Positions 15,949 through 26,281 of a stretch of 64,000 nucleotides of DNA are shown here, piece after piece. The notes under the pieces are model-generated. The model saw nothing but the letters and a program-made list of their open reading frames with translations. It searched no databases and was not told the origin of the DNA. The stretch is from assembly GCA_963696315.1 (NCBI GenBank), contig CAVOJU010000013.1:1-64000 (forward strand). The letters run 5' to 3'. The first letter of the stretch is position 1. Each line of letters starts with the position of its first letter. Made by a program: the position numbers and the translations under genes. This DNA comes from CAWKEY01 sp963696315. GTDB taxonomy: Bacteria > Pseudomonadota > Gammaproteobacteria > Methylococcales > Methylomonadaceae.

Positions 15949-17528
15949 AAAACAATCTGCGTCGCCTTGTGCACGGCAGGAATACCGCACAGTTGCTGCA
16001 ACAAGTCTTCATTGAGAGGCTCGGATACACTGATAACCGCCATCGCCTGCTGCTGATCATCGGCCGTACCCACCTGCATTCTGGAGATATTGATATTGGC
16101 GTTGCCCAGCACCGCACTAATTGCCGAGATGACCCCGGGCTTATCGTCATGACGGGTTATCAGCAAAGTGCCTTCGGGCACCACTTCAATATCAATCTGG
16201 TCGATACTCACCAGGCGTGGATGGCAGCCGCCCAGCAAGGCCCCGGCCAGGGTAATGGTACGATCCTGACAATGCCCGATAACCTTAATCAGCGACAAAT
16301 AATCCTGGGTTGCTTCTGTTTTTGATTCAACCAATGAAATACCCTGGCGTTTGGCGATATTTTCGGCATTCACCCGGTTGACCGGCGTAGAAAATTGTCC
16401 GCTTAACACGCCGATCAGCGCCGCTACAGAAATCGGGCGTGCCTCAACTTCTGCCGCCCTGCCGAATAACGCGACTTCTATTTTTTCCAGCGGTTTGGTC
16501 GCCAGCCCCACCAGCACCTTGCCCAAAATATTGGCCAGGGTCATAAATTCGTGGGATTTTTTCAGTTCTTCCGCAGACACTCTGGGCAGGTTTAAGGCAT
16601 TAACCGCTTCACCGGTCTTTAAAAAGGTAACCGCCTGACGGGCAATTTCGACGCTCACCGCCACTTGCGCTTCACTGGTCGATGCTCCCAGATGCGGCGT
16701 GAAAACGATATTGTTCAATTCCAGCAATGGCGAATTGGCAGGCGGCTCCTGTTCGTAAACATCGAGCGCCGCACCCGCAATCTGGCCATTCTTTAAGGCT
16801 TCGTACAGGGCCGCTTCATTGATCAGACCGCCTCGGGCGCAGTTAATCAACATGGCCTCCTTTTTCATCATCGTCAGCTGATTGGCGTCGATGATGTTGC
16901 GGGTTTTTTCTATCAACGGGCAATGCAGGGTTAAATAATCCGCCCGGCTCACCAGCTCATCCAGACTCACCGGCTCAACACCCAGAGCTTCAAATATCTC
17001 GGGCGCCACAAAGGGATCATAGGCGATGACCTGCATTTTCAAGCCCAAACCGCGCTGTGCGACAATCCGTCCGATAGTGCCAAAGCCCAGTATCGCCAGA
17101 GTCTTGTGCGCGATTTCTGATCCCATCAGCTTGGAGCGCTCCCATTTTCCTGCGCGTATCGAGCGATCCGCGGCCGGTAAATGGCGGCTCAGTGACATCA
17201 TGTGGGCAATGGCCAATTCAGCCGTGGTCGTCGCATTGGCATCCGGGGTATTCATGACAATAATCCCCAATTCCGTGGCCGCGGGTATATCGACATTATC
17301 GACACCGATACCGGCGCGGCCAATCAGCTTGAGATTCTTCGCCGCCTGCAGAACTTTTTTTGTTACCTGGGTATCACTGCGTATCAGCAAGGCATCGTAA
17401 TCACCGATAATTTGACACAAGCCGTCTTCCTTGAGTCCGGTTTCGATATGAACCTGGATGCCCGGCTGATCATTTAGATAATTTATGCCCGCTTCTGCTA
17501 ATTTGTCAGCAATAAGGATTTTTTTCAT
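15945..17528 (-). CDS. serA: D-3-phosphoglycerate dehydrogenase SerA
   Basis: SerA oxidises 3-phosphoglycerate to 3-phosphohydroxypyruvate, the first step of serine synthesis. The 527-residue protein is the long type. A substrate-binding/NAD domain carries LAILGFGTIGRIVAQ near 145-159 and the catalytic His in FTPHLGASTSEAQ near 283; then an allosteric-substrate-binding domain (about 320-450) and a C-terminal ACT domain (HDDKPGVISAISAVLGNANI…). serB overlaps its end, making a serA-serB operon. The start ATG is at 17526-17528. Confidence 0.95.
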   Translation of the reverse strand: MKKILIADKLAEAGINYLNDQPGIQVHIETGLKEDGLCQIIGDYDALLIRSDTQVTKKVLQAAKNLKLIGRAGIGVDNVDIPAATELGIIVMNTPDANATTTAELAIAHMMSLSRHLPAADRSIRAGKWERSKLMGSEIAHKTLAILGFGTIGRIVAQRGLGLKMQVIAYDPFVAPEIFEALGVEPVSLDELVSRADYLTLHCPLIEKTRNIIDANQLTMMKKEAMLINCARGGLINEAALYEALKNGQIAGAALDVYEQEPPANSPLLELNNIVFTPHLGASTSEAQVAVSVEIARQAVTFLKTGEAVNALNLPRVSAEELKKSHEFMTLANILGKVLVGLATKPLEKIEVALFGRAAEVEARPISVAALIGVLSGQFSTPVNRVNAENIAKRQGISLVESKTEATQDYLSLIKVIGHCQDRTITLAGALLGGCHPRLVSIDQIDIEVVPEGTLLITRHDDKPGVISAISAVLGNANINISRMQVGTADDQQQAMAVISVSEPLNEDLLQQLCGIPAVHKATQIVL

Positions 17529-17575
17529 GGGTAAGATGACAACGCTAAAAAAAGCCTATAGCTTACCAGCTTTGT

Positions 17576-17581
17576 TATAAT
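17576..17581 (+). promoter_or_regulatory. Candidate -10 element upstream of the tlpA-like/hemJ genes
   Basis: A TATAAT lies 37 bp before the first ATG of the plus-strand cluster, in the gap to the divergent serA. The -35 region is poor, so this is a tentative promoter. Confidence 0.35.
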
Positions 17582-17617
17582 CGTGGGCATTTCAATAAGG
17601 GGTATCCTTGTCAAAAC

Positions 17618-18123
17618 ATGATGAAAGCTAAAGACGTATTGATCGGCCTATTCTTGGTAACCGCACCTTGCAACTGGAGTGTGGCTAAGCGTGAGCAAAA
17701 CCGTAACGCCCGCACCGGAGGTCATGCTTTAGCACCCTCACCGGCAAAAAAATCGCCCTGCATGACTTGCGCGGAAAGCCCGTACTGGTTACCTTCTGGG
17801 CCACCGACTGCCCAGGCTGCATACAAGAAATACCCCACCTGATTGATCTTTACCGGCAATACCACGACCAAGGCCTGCAGATTATCGCGGTTGCCATGTA
17901 CTATGACCCGCCCAATCACGTTGTCGAGATGACCAAACAACAAGCCCTGCCTTATGATGTTGCTTTGGATATCCAGGCCGAACACGCCAAAGCCTTTGGC
18001 GATGTGCGCTTAACGCCGACAACTTTTCTAATCAGCCCTGCCGGCTCGATCGCCCTGCAAAAAATCGGCGTGTTCGATCTTGCCGACATGAAAACCCGTA
18101 TTGAAGCCCTACTTAAAGGATAA
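17618..18123 (+). pseudogene. TlpA-like thioredoxin-fold protein, two apparent frameshifts
   Basis: Membrane-anchored thiol-disulfide protein of the TlpA/ResA type. The intact C-terminal part (from 17767) has GKPVLVTFWATDCPGC with the CxxC active site DCPGC, followed by a cis-Pro region (RLTPTTFLISPAG). The N-terminal membrane segment reads in three frames: MKAKDVLIGLFLVTA from 17618, then ATGVWLSVSKTVTPAPEVML, then STLTGKKIALHDLRG, with shifts near 17670 and 17728. Corrected, it would be ~168 residues with one N-terminal helix. It is 3 bp upstream of hemJ. Sequence errors are likelier than loss. Confidence 0.75.
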
Positions 18124-18126
18124 GTC

Positions 18127-18552
18127 ATGCTCTGGTTAAAAGCCTTTCACCTGATTTTTATGGTCACCTGGTTTGCCGGCCTGTTTTATCTGCCGCGTCT
18201 TTATGTGTATCACGCGATGAGTGACGATGACATCAGCAATGAACGCTTTAAAATCATGGAGCGCAAACTGTTTTTCGGCATAATGACGCCAGGCATGATC
18301 GCCACCTTTATCTTCGGCATCTGGATGCTGGTGGATTACGCCTGGGCACTGTATTCATCGGCCGGCTGGCTGCATGCCAAACTGGCGCTGCTGCTGTTGA
18401 TGGTGGTCTATCATTTTTTCTGCGGTGTTTGGCTGTTTGATTTCAAACATGACCGCAATCAACGGTCCCACGTTTATTACCGCTGGATGAACGAAGTGCC
18501 GGTTTTATTTTTATTGGCCATCGTCATTCTGGCCGTTGTCAAGCCTTTCTGA
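18127..18552 (+). CDS. hemJ: HemJ-type protoporphyrinogen IX oxidase
   Basis: HemJ is a membrane oxidase for the penultimate step of haem synthesis in bacteria without HemG/HemY. The 141-residue protein has four membrane helices, the conserved His in LKAFHLIFMVTWFAGLFYL (H8) and the following LPRLYVYH, plus WLHAKLALLLLMVVYH in the third helix. It lies between a thioredoxin-like gene and thiD; no other haem gene is close. Confidence 0.88.
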   Translation: MLWLKAFHLIFMVTWFAGLFYLPRLYVYHAMSDDDISNERFKIMERKLFFGIMTPGMIATFIFGIWMLVDYAWALYSSAGWLHAKLALLLLMVVYHFFCGVWLFDFKHDRNQRSHVYYRWMNEVPVLFLLAIVILAVVKPF

Positions 18553-18553
18553 C

Positions 18554-19345
18554 ATGCCTGCCAGTCGCCCCGTTGTTGTCTGTTTTTCCGGCCACGATCC
18601 CATCGGCGGCGCCGGTGTCCAGGCCGATATTGAAACCCTGGTCAGCCACCACTGCCATGCCGCCAGCGTAATCACCGCCTTAACTGAACAGGACAGCCGG
18701 AACGTTAAAAAACTGCTTCCGCAGAGCCCTGAAAACATCATCAGTCAGGCAAACACCTTACTCGCAGACCTGCCGGTCAACGCCTTTAAAATCGGCCTGA
18801 TCGGACATCATGAAAGCGCTGTTGCCATCCACGAAATCTTAAAACAGCATGCGCATATTCCGGTTGTTTTGGATCCGGTATTGGCGGCGGGCGGTGGTAC
18901 CGGACTGTCCAGCCAGCAACTCATCGATACCCTAATTGACCTGCTGCTGCCCTGCACCACCGTATTAACGCCTAACAGCGAAGAAGCCCGCAAATTGGCA
19001 GGGCTGGCTGATCTTGAGCAATGCGGGCTGGCTTTGCTGGACAAAGGCTGTGAGTACGTGCTGATTACCGGCACCCATGAAACAACGCCCGCCGTCAGCA
19101 ATCAATTGTTCCATGATCATCGCTGCCTGGAAACCTTTACCTGGAACCGGCTGCCCGCCAGCTATCATGGCTCGGGCTGCACGTTGGCTGCCGCCATCGC
19201 GGCATTGATCGCCCATGGTCTCGAACCAGCTCAGGCGGTTATGGAAGCGCAGGAATATACCTGGAATGCCCTGAATGCGGCTTACCGGCCCGGCCAGGGC
19301 CAGCATAACCCCAATCGATTTTTCTGGATGGAAGACAGCGCATGA
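18554..19345 (+). CDS. thiD: Hydroxymethylpyrimidine (phosphate) kinase ThiD
   Basis: ThiD phosphorylates HMP and HMP-P for thiamine synthesis. The start at 18554 (MPASRPVVVCFSGHDPIGG) directly follows the hemJ stop; a longer frame opens at 18536 but overlaps hemJ. The N-terminal GGAGVQADIETL, the central VVLDPVLAAGGGTGL and the anion-hole YHGSGCTLAAAIAA match the family. 263 residues. The stop overlaps the thiE ATG (ATGA). Confidence 0.92.
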   Translation: MPASRPVVVCFSGHDPIGGAGVQADIETLVSHHCHAASVITALTEQDSRNVKKLLPQSPENIISQANTLLADLPVNAFKIGLIGHHESAVAIHEILKQHAHIPVVLDPVLAAGGGTGLSSQQLIDTLIDLLLPCTTVLTPNSEEARKLAGLADLEQCGLALLDKGCEYVLITGTHETTPAVSNQLFHDHRCLETFTWNRLPASYHGSGCTLAAAIAALIAHGLEPAQAVMEAQEYTWNALNAAYRPGQGQHNPNRFFWMEDSA

Positions 19346-19973
19346 AATTTCCGGCATCTGGCCTTTATGCCATCACCCAGACTGACAACAAATCCCCTGA
19401 CACATACTCAGCGAAGTGGCAGCCGCTATCCGCGGCGGCGCAATGGCCGTGCAATACCGCGATAAAAATCCCCTTGATGCGTTAGCTCTGGGCAGGGCGC
19501 TGGTTAAACTCTGCCATCAACAGCAGGTGCCCTTGCTGATCAATGATGACATTGAACTGGCGCTACGCACCGGCGCCGATGGAGTTCATATCGGCAAAGA
19601 CGACGGCCATATCGCCGAAGCCAGAAAACACCTGGGTGCAAATGCCATCATTGGCGTGTCCTGCTATGACTCGGTTGAACGGGCGATTGAAGCCCAGCAG
19701 CACGGCGCGAACTATGTTGCGTTCGGGCGTTTTTTCCCGTCCGGATCCAAACCGTTGGCGGCGCCCGCGCATATTGAAACGTTGAAAACAGCGCGGCCTT
19801 TGCTGCATATTCCCATCGTTGCAATTGGCGGCATTCTGCCCGGAAACGGCGCGGCTTTAATCGCTGCGGGCGCGGATGTGCTGGCTGTCATTGGCGGCAT
19901 TTTTGACCATGAACCTGAACAATCAGCCCGCGCCTATCAGCCTTTGTTCAGCACAAAAACCACAAAGCAATGA
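19342..19973 (+). pseudogene. thiE: Thiamine-phosphate synthase ThiE, one apparent frameshift
   Basis: ThiE couples HMP-PP with thiazole phosphate to make thiamine phosphate. The frame begins MKFPASGLYAITQTDN at 19342, overlapping thiD, and shifts near 19400 into LSEVAAAIRGGAMAVQYRDK; from there the gene is intact. Motifs: QYRDK, LLINDDIELA, GVHIGKDDG, IIGVSCYDS, YVAFGRFFPSGSK and PIVAIGGI. The corrected length of ~210 residues is normal. The shift lies in an otherwise healthy gene, so I suspect an assembly error. thiD-thiE overlap shows an operon. Confidence 0.85.
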
Positions 19974-19985
19974 AAGCCGGCTGTC

Positions 19986-20023
19986 AGGAGCGACGCCCAC
20001 GTCGCGACGTGGGCGTCGCTCCT
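19986..20023. repeat. 38-bp perfect palindrome (REP-like), GGAGCGACGCCCACG core
   Basis: AGGAGCGACGCCCACGTCG is followed immediately by its complement, giving a 38-bp perfect inverted repeat just after thiE. Related sequences lie at 26241 and 44044. It could act as a transcript 3' end stabiliser; there is no T-run. Confidence 0.85.
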
Positions 20024-20080
20024 ACAGGAAATGGTTTGCGCGGCAAGCCTTCTGAACCATAGCACCCCGAGTACCCGAAA

Positions 20081-21341
20081 ATGATCCCCACGCACCCGAG
20101 CTGCACCGATATTTATGAACCCGGCCTGATCTCTGTTAAAGACGCGCTGAGCCAGATTCTGGCGGAAGTCCGTGTCATCAGCGGCTATGAACGGCTGCCA
20201 ATCGAGCAAGCCCGCGGCACGCACGCTCTACGAACCCGTCATCGCCGCTTGCAATGTGCCGGCGCATACCAATTCAGCCGTGGACGGCTACGCGATTCGT
20301 AGTGAAGATGTGCCCGCCCAGGGCAATCGCCGTCTAAAAGTAAGCGGCCATGCCTTTGCCGGCCGGCCTTACCTTGGCGATGTAAAATCCGGGCACTGTA
20401 TTCGCATCATGACCGGCGCACCGGTGCCCGATGGCCTGGATGCGGTCGTCATGCAGGAACATGTCTCGGTACAGGGCGAATTTATCGAGATTGATGCCCG
20501 GCACAGAGCCGGTCAAAACATTCGCAAAGCCGGGGAAGATATGCAGCAAGGCCAGATTATCTTGCAGCCGGGCAAATTGTTAACGCCCCCGGACATTGGT
20601 TTGATGGCATCCCTGGGTATTGCCGAGATCAACGTCCGCCGAAAACTCCGGATAGCTATTGCTTCCACCGGCAATGAAGTCATTAGTATCGGGGCCCCAC
20701 TCAGCCCGGGCAGCATTTATGACAGCAACCGTTACAGCCTGCTGGCCGCGCTGGATCGGCCTGATATCGAGGTCATTAATTTGGGCATACTGGAAGATGA
20801 TCCGGCCAAGTTGCTCAACAGCTTTGAGAATGCCAGCCGCTATGCCGATATGATTATTTCTTCCGGCGGCGTGTCGGTCGGTGCAGCCGATTACACCAAA
20901 ACCGCCTTGCAGGCCTCCGGCGCGGTTAATTTCTGGAAAGTGGCGATCAAGCCGGGCCGCCCGCTGGCTTTTGGCCACATCGGCAAGACGGCATTTTTTG
21001 GCTTGCCCGGCAATCCGGTGGCAGTAATGGTAACGTTGTATCAGTTTGTGCTGCCCGCGCTGGAAAAAATGCTGGGCATCAACAACAAACCTATCGCACC
21101 GGTTTTTCTAGCCAAAGCAACCGAGGATCTGCGTAAAAAACCCGGGCGCACCGAAATTCAACGTGGCATCATCGAGCAGGACGACAGCGGCAATTGGACA
21201 GTAAAAACCACCGGCAAACAGGGCTCGGGCATTTTGCGCTCGATGAGCCTAGCCAATGCATTTATTATCCTGGGCCATGACAGAGAAACGGTGAAGGCCG
21301 GTGAATGGGTAAGCGTGCAAGCGTTTGCAGGCTTGTTTTAA
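20081..21341 (+). pseudogene. moeA: Molybdopterin molybdenumtransferase MoeA, one apparent frameshift
   Basis: MoeA inserts molybdate into adenylylated molybdopterin. The N-terminus (MIPTHPSCTDIYEPGLISVKD from 20081) reads to IEQARG, and the frame switches near 20215 into RTLYEPVIAACNVPAHTNSA and then stays open to the end. Motifs: SAVDGYAI, RIMTGAPVPDGLDAVVMQE, SSGGVSVGAADYTK, KPGRPLAFG and FGLPGNPVAVMVTLYQF. Corrected length ~420 residues is normal. No other molybdopterin gene is in the window, and a single-base error is the likely cause of the break. Confidence 0.85.
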
Positions 21342-21366
21342 ATAGCATTAAGGTGCGCAATGCGTA

Positions 21367-21530
21367 CGAGACTGTGAAAGTATTCAATATAAAAGAGATA
21401 GCCACTAAGGACATGAAGAGCGCGAAGTTTCAATGCATTGCTTGACTTAATAATTTTCTTCGTGTCCTTCTTGATCTTCGTGGTGAATAATGCTTTTCAT
21501 GCTGTCCTCACTAGTTCTTTCACAACCCCG
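21367..21530. repeat. MITE-like element, family II, degraded copy
   Basis: It starts CGAGACTGTGAAAGTATTC, contains ATAGCCAC…GAAGTTT and TTTTCTTCGTGTC in the middle, and ends with a degenerate complement (TTCTTTCACAACCCCG). The same order of blocks is found at 36086-36223, where the ends are a clear inverted repeat. It fills the gap between moeA and the ABC permease. Confidence 0.6.
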
Positions 21531-21566
21531 TACCCTACGAATTCCTCACGCCTTTCGCCTTGAACC

Positions 21567-22331
21567 TCAATTTTTAATCCCGATGCCTTTATGGAGCAGA
21601 TACAGGCTGAACAAGGTCATGGCCACAATAAAGCCGCTGGTAATTTCAAACGCCAGCACAATGTCTACATCGCTCACCCCGATCAAACCGTAACGAAAGG
21701 CGTTGATCATGTACAAGATAGGATTGCCCCTGGAAATGGTCTGCCAGATATCCGGCAGCATCGACACCGAATAAAACACACCGCCCAGATAATTTAACGG
21801 CGTTAATACGAAATTCGGAATAATGGAAATGTCATCAAAACTATCTGCAAACACCGCATTGATAAAGCCGGCCAGGGAAAACAGCGTCGCCGTCAGCACA
21901 GCAATGGCCAAGGCAATAGCAGCATTGTAAAAAGCAACATCGGCAAAAAGCCGGGAAATCAGCCCCACCACGCCCCCCACCAACAAGCCACGGCAAATGC
22001 CGCCGCCGACATAGCCGGCCAAAATCACCCAATTGGGTACCGGCGCCACCAGCAATTCTTCAATATTGTGCTGAAACTTGGTCGAATAAAATGAAGACAC
22101 GACATTCGAGTAGGAATGACTGATCACCGACATTAAAATAATGCCGGGAACAATATAATCCATATAGGTGGCGCCGCTGACAGTCCCTATGCGGTCGCCG
22201 ATCAGCTTGCCAAAAATCAGAAAATACAACGCCGTGGTCACGGCAGGCGGCAGTAAGGTTTGCGGCCAGATGCGCACAAAACGGTAGATTTCTTTAACGA
22301 CAATGGTTCTAAATGCAATCGAATAATTCAT
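21567..22331 (-). CDS. ABC-2 type transporter permease (YadH-like)
   Basis: The 254-residue membrane subunit of an ABC exporter has six predicted helices and the ABC-2 signature region near FVLTPLNYLGGVFYSVSMLP (about residues 170-190). The N-terminus FRTIVVKEIYRFVRIWPQTL is typical of the YadH/NodJ group. It overlaps its ATPase partner gene by 4 bp. The substrate is unknown. Confidence 0.9.
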   Translation of the reverse strand: MNYSIAFRTIVVKEIYRFVRIWPQTLLPPAVTTALYFLIFGKLIGDRIGTVSGATYMDYIVPGIILMSVISHSYSNVVSSFYSTKFQHNIEELLVAPVPNWVILAGYVGGGICRGLLVGGVVGLISRLFADVAFYNAAIALAIAVLTATLFSLAGFINAVFADSFDDISIIPNFVLTPLNYLGGVFYSVSMLPDIWQTISRGNPILYMINAFRYGLIGVSDVDIVLAFEITSGFIVAMTLFSLYLLHKGIGIKN

Positions 22332-23257
22332 CGTATATGGCCTTCGGGACTGGCTTCAATCAGATCCATAAACAACTGCTCCAGACGATTGGTCTTGTTT
22401 TTCAGACTGATGACTTCAACATTCATTTCGCTTAAACGCTGGAACAATTGATTAAGCCCCAGCTCTTTAGGCACCGCGACCGTCAAGCTTTTATCAGTGA
22501 CCCGCTCGACCTGATAGCCCTCAATCACCGGCGCCGTTTGCAGCGGCTGCGCCAGATCCAGCACAAAATGATCAACATGCAGCCGGGCCAGCAGACTGGC
22601 CATATCCGAATGCTCGACAATCTGGCCATGATTGATGATGGCAATATTGCGGCACAGACTTTCGGCCTCTTCAAGATAGTGCGTGGTTAAAATAATGGTC
22701 GTGCCCTGCTGATTCACTTCCCGCATCATTTGCCACATGGAACGGCGGATTTCAATATCGACGCCGGCCGTCGGCTCATCCAGAATCAGCAGCTTGGGGG
22801 CGTGCACCATGGCTCGGGCAATCATCACCCGCCGTTTCATGCCGCCCGACAACCGCCGGGACACGGTATCGCGCTTGTCCCACAAATCCATCTGTCTAAG
22901 GCATTGCTCGGTTCTTTGCAGCGCCAGCTTGCGCGGCGTACCATAATAGCCGGCCTGATTGAGCAGAATATTCTTAACGGTTTCAAATTGGTTGAAGTTG
23001 ACTTCCTGCGGCACCAGCCCAATACAACTTTTTGCCAACGCCCGATTCCGTCGCAAATCATGGCCAAAAATGCTGACCGAACCGCTGCTTTCATTGACCA
23101 GCGAGCTGATGATGCCGATCGTGGTGGATTTGCCGGCGCCATTGGGCCCCAGCAAGGCAAAGAAATCACCGGCTTCAACATCAAGATCGATGCCTTTTAA
23201 CGCCTCAAAACCATTACTGTAGGTTTTTCTGAGATTTCGAAGAGATAATGCGTTCAT
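22328..23257 (-). CDS. ABC transporter ATP-binding protein (YadG-like)
   Basis: The 309-residue ATPase pairs with the permease that follows it. Walker A is GPNGAGKST (about residues 37-45), the signature is RRLSGGMKRR, Walker B is LLILDEPTAGVD and the switch His is in LTTHYLEE. It has a C-terminal extension of ~70 residues beyond the ABC domain, as in YadG. The pair forms a two-gene operon on the minus strand, divergent from ppx. Confidence 0.92.
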   Translation of the reverse strand: MNALSLRNLRKTYSNGFEALKGIDLDVEAGDFFALLGPNGAGKSTTIGIISSLVNESSGSVSIFGHDLRRNRALAKSCIGLVPQEVNFNQFETVKNILLNQAGYYGTPRKLALQRTEQCLRQMDLWDKRDTVSRRLSGGMKRRVMIARAMVHAPKLLILDEPTAGVDIEIRRSMWQMMREVNQQGTTIILTTHYLEEAESLCRNIAIINHGQIVEHSDMASLLARLHVDHFVLDLAQPLQTAPVIEGYQVERVTDKSLTVAVPKELGLNQLFQRLSEMNVEVISLKNKTNRLEQLFMDLIEASPEGHIR

Positions 23258-23394
23258 GCTGAAACTATCACTTAACGAGAGCCTGCAAATAAGTTAAATT
23301 AAGAAGTATGCTCATTTAAAAGAATCTTGATCGATACTAAAATTGCTTGATTTTATCAGATATACAAATCCCCGCCGACAAAACTGGATAACCC

Positions 23395-24894
23395 GTGCTA
23401 AAGAAACCGCCTGAAATTGTTGCCGCTGTGGACCTGGGTTCTAACAGTTTTCACATGATTGTCTGCAACCTGACCGATGGTAAATTACAGACCGTCGACC
23501 GGCTAAGAGAAATGGTCAGACTGGCCGCCGGACTCGACAAGAGAAACTACCTGGATCTTGCCACTCAAAAAAGAGCCCTGGAGTGCCTGGAACGATTTGG
23601 TCAAAGAATTCGCAATTTTCCGCCTGGCAGTGTGCGCATTGTCGGCACCAACACGCTGCGCATGGCGAAAAATTCCCGCCAGTTTTTGATCAAGGCCGAG
23701 AAAGCACTCAATCACCCTATCCACATCATTTCCGGCATTGAGGAGGCGCGCCTGATTTATCTGGGCGTGGCGCACAGCCTGGGCAGCAGCGCCAAGTCGC
23801 GCCTGGTCATGGATATAGGCGGCGGCAGCACCGAATACATTATCGGCATCGATGACACGCCCAGAAAGAAGGAAAGTTTGCCGATGGGCTGCGTTTCACT
23901 CAGCAATGCTTTCTTCAAAGACGGCAAAATTTCCAAAAATGCCTTTAAACAAGCGGTTTTATTTGCCGAACAACAACTGGAACCTTATCAGAAAAAATTT
24001 CAGCGTAAAAACTGGAAGGAGGCTATTGGCGCCTCCGGCAGCTTGCGCTCAATCGATAAAGTCCTGAAAGCAAAAAACTGGAGCAACAACGGCATCACCC
24101 GGGAAGGCCTGGAACAACTGGTCAGCCATTTCAATCGCTGCACTCATGTCAATGAGCTGGCTTTGCCGGATCTCAATCCGGACCGCCTGCCGGTCTTCCC
24201 CGGCGGCTTGGCTATCATCTACGCCACCTTTAAAAGCCTGGGTATTGAACAAATGACTGTTGCCGACGGCGCGCTTCGGGAAGGTCTGATTCTGGACTTG
24301 CTGGGCCGGATCTATGACCACGATATGCGCTCGGCAACCGCGCAGGCCCTGGCCAAGCGTTATCATACCGACCACGCGCACGCAATGCGCATTAAACAGA
24401 CCATTCACGCCATGCTAGGGCAATTGGATGCCGACTGTTGTCTTTTTGACAACGAGGGCATCGTGCAATTTTTGGATTGGGCGGCAGAACTGCACGAAAT
24501 CGGTCATGACATTGCCCACAGCCAGTATCACAAGCACAGTGCCTATATCATAGAGAATGCCGATCTGGCCGGGTTTTCCCGGCAAGATCAAATTTTGCTG
24601 GCAACCATCATAAGGTCACACCGGCGCAAATTTTCCCGCATCCGTTTCTTTGATTTACCAGACCCCTGGAACAATTACGCGCCGTACATGACCATTATTC
24701 TGCGCTTGGCAGTTCTGCTGCGCCGCAATCGACATGAGCACGATTTACCCGAATTTAAAATAGCAATCACCAAGACTAAAGTCAGTTTGCAGTTTCCCGG
24801 CGACTGGCTGGCTCAGTCCCCGCTCACGCATGCCGATTTAATCCTGGAGGCCGATTATCTGAAAGCAGCCGGCTTCAAACTGGAATTTCTCTAA
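23395..24894 (+). CDS. ppx: Exopolyphosphatase, Ppx/GppA family
   Basis: Ppx removes phosphate from polyphosphate chains and GppA from pppGpp; the two cannot be separated by sequence alone. The start is GTG at 23395. The ASKHA-fold phosphate loops are VDLGSNSFHMIV (residues 12-23) and MDIGGGSTEYIIG (about 142-154); VADGALREGLILDLL closes the domain, and a HD-like C-terminal domain follows (AELHEIGHDIAHSQYHKHSAY). 499 residues is normal. A glucokinase that uses polyphosphate is at 55.1 kb. Confidence 0.92.
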   Translation: MLKKPPEIVAAVDLGSNSFHMIVCNLTDGKLQTVDRLREMVRLAAGLDKRNYLDLATQKRALECLERFGQRIRNFPPGSVRIVGTNTLRMAKNSRQFLIKAEKALNHPIHIISGIEEARLIYLGVAHSLGSSAKSRLVMDIGGGSTEYIIGIDDTPRKKESLPMGCVSLSNAFFKDGKISKNAFKQAVLFAEQQLEPYQKKFQRKNWKEAIGASGSLRSIDKVLKAKNWSNNGITREGLEQLVSHFNRCTHVNELALPDLNPDRLPVFPGGLAIIYATFKSLGIEQMTVADGALREGLILDLLGRIYDHDMRSATAQALAKRYHTDHAHAMRIKQTIHAMLGQLDADCCLFDNEGIVQFLDWAAELHEIGHDIAHSQYHKHSAYIIENADLAGFSRQDQILLATIIRSHRRKFSRIRFFDLPDPWNNYAPYMTIILRLAVLLRRNRHEHDLPEFKIAITKTKVSLQFPGDWLAQSPLTHADLILEADYLKAAGFKLEFL

Positions 24895-24905
24895 GACCAG
24901 GCACT

Positions 24906-26178
24906 ATGAAAACTGTCTTTCATATTCTGAGCATTTGCTTCCTGGTTGTCGTCATTTTATCAACCACATTGGTCTTGTTTGCCGTGGGTAACAAGCCGGA
25001 AACTGAACTGGACTGGTCGCTGAGCCATGACGACATCACCCGGGCGAAAAAAATCCTGCATGAAGGCTCAAAAATCAAACCCGACGAAATCAATACCATC
25101 GAATTAAACGCCGTCGACCTTAATCTGGCAGCTAACTATTTATTGAACCGCTATAGTAAAAGCGCCGCCAAAATAGAACTCAAAAATGACCAGTTGCGCT
25201 TCAATGTTACCGTGACCTTACCGGATAATGCGTTAGGCCGCTATTTGAACATTAGCTTCAGACTCGGCAACGATGACGACAGCCCGCTTCCCAGTATCAC
25301 CAAATTTAAGGCCGGCAAATTGTTATTGCCGGCGGCATTATCGGCCTGGGTCATCGACACGGTCATTCAACATACGTCCTTGAACGAATATTTCATTCTG
25401 GCCACGCGTCCCATCAATGCCATTGAAATAGACTCCAAAAAACTAACGATCAACTATTATCCCAATCCGGAAACCCTGATACAGGCCAAAAACTCTGTTG
25501 ACTCACGGCGACATCAAGCCCGCGCAAAATGTGTATCAGCAAAAACTGACCGAGGTCATCGCCACACACGACCCCGAATGGCGATTATCGCTGGCAGACA
25601 TTTTAAAACCCTTGTTTGAAATGGCCTATCAGCGCTCGACCCTGGATAACGCCATTGAAGAAAACCGAACCGTTATATTTACCGTGAATGACTATGTCAA
25701 CAAACTGGGCACCCAAAAACTCCTGGCTGGCAACCCGCCAGCAAACGACAAGGAGTATCCTGCTTTTTTGTACAAAAGAATTGACCTGGCGCAACATTTC
25801 ATCGGCTCTGCCGCGCTGACCGCATCGGTAAACCGCCAGGTAGCTCAGGCCATGGGTGAAGAAAAGGAATTAAGTGATGCTCAGGGTGGCAGCGGTTTCA
25901 GCTTTATCGATTTGGCGGCCGACAAAGCCGGCACCCGTTTTGGTGAAATCGCCACGGCATCACCGGAAAATGCCCGCCAGGTGCAGAAAGCGATGTTAAA
26001 CATCAAGGATTACACCGACTTCATGCCCGACCCCAGAGACCTGCCTGAACATATGGATGAGGACGAATTCAAACAACGCTATCAATCCGTTAACAGCCCG
26101 GCTTACCAGGAAATTTTAAAGCTCATTGATGCGCGAATAGCGGCATCGCCTATATATCAGTTACAAGGCGTAAGGTGA
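24906..26178 (+). pseudogene. Unknown membrane-anchored protein, one apparent frameshift
   Basis: I do not recognise this family. The first part (from 24906) has one N-terminal membrane helix (ILSICFLVVVILSTTLVLFAV) and a soluble region of ~190 residues. Near 25495 the frame shifts into a second open part (THGDIKPAQNVYQQKLTEV) that runs to 26178. Together ~420 residues would face the periplasm. It begins 11 bp after ppx and is probably cotranscribed. No signal for catalysis is visible; the C-terminal part is rich in charged helices. Confidence 0.7.
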
Positions 26179-26240
26179 AAGGTACAAGGTTCAGAATCCC
26201 AGGTTCAGTTAGTGATCTAAAAATGGATAGGTATTCGATC

Positions 26241-26263
26241 GTGGGAGCGACGCCTCGTCGCGA
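26241..26263. repeat. REP-like half element
   Basis: GTGGGAGCGACGCCTCGTCG contains a short hairpin (GCGACG-CCT-CGTCGC) and matches one arm of the repeats at 19986 and 44044. Confidence 0.6.
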
Positions 26264-26281
26264 TTAAAAAGCGGCATCAAT

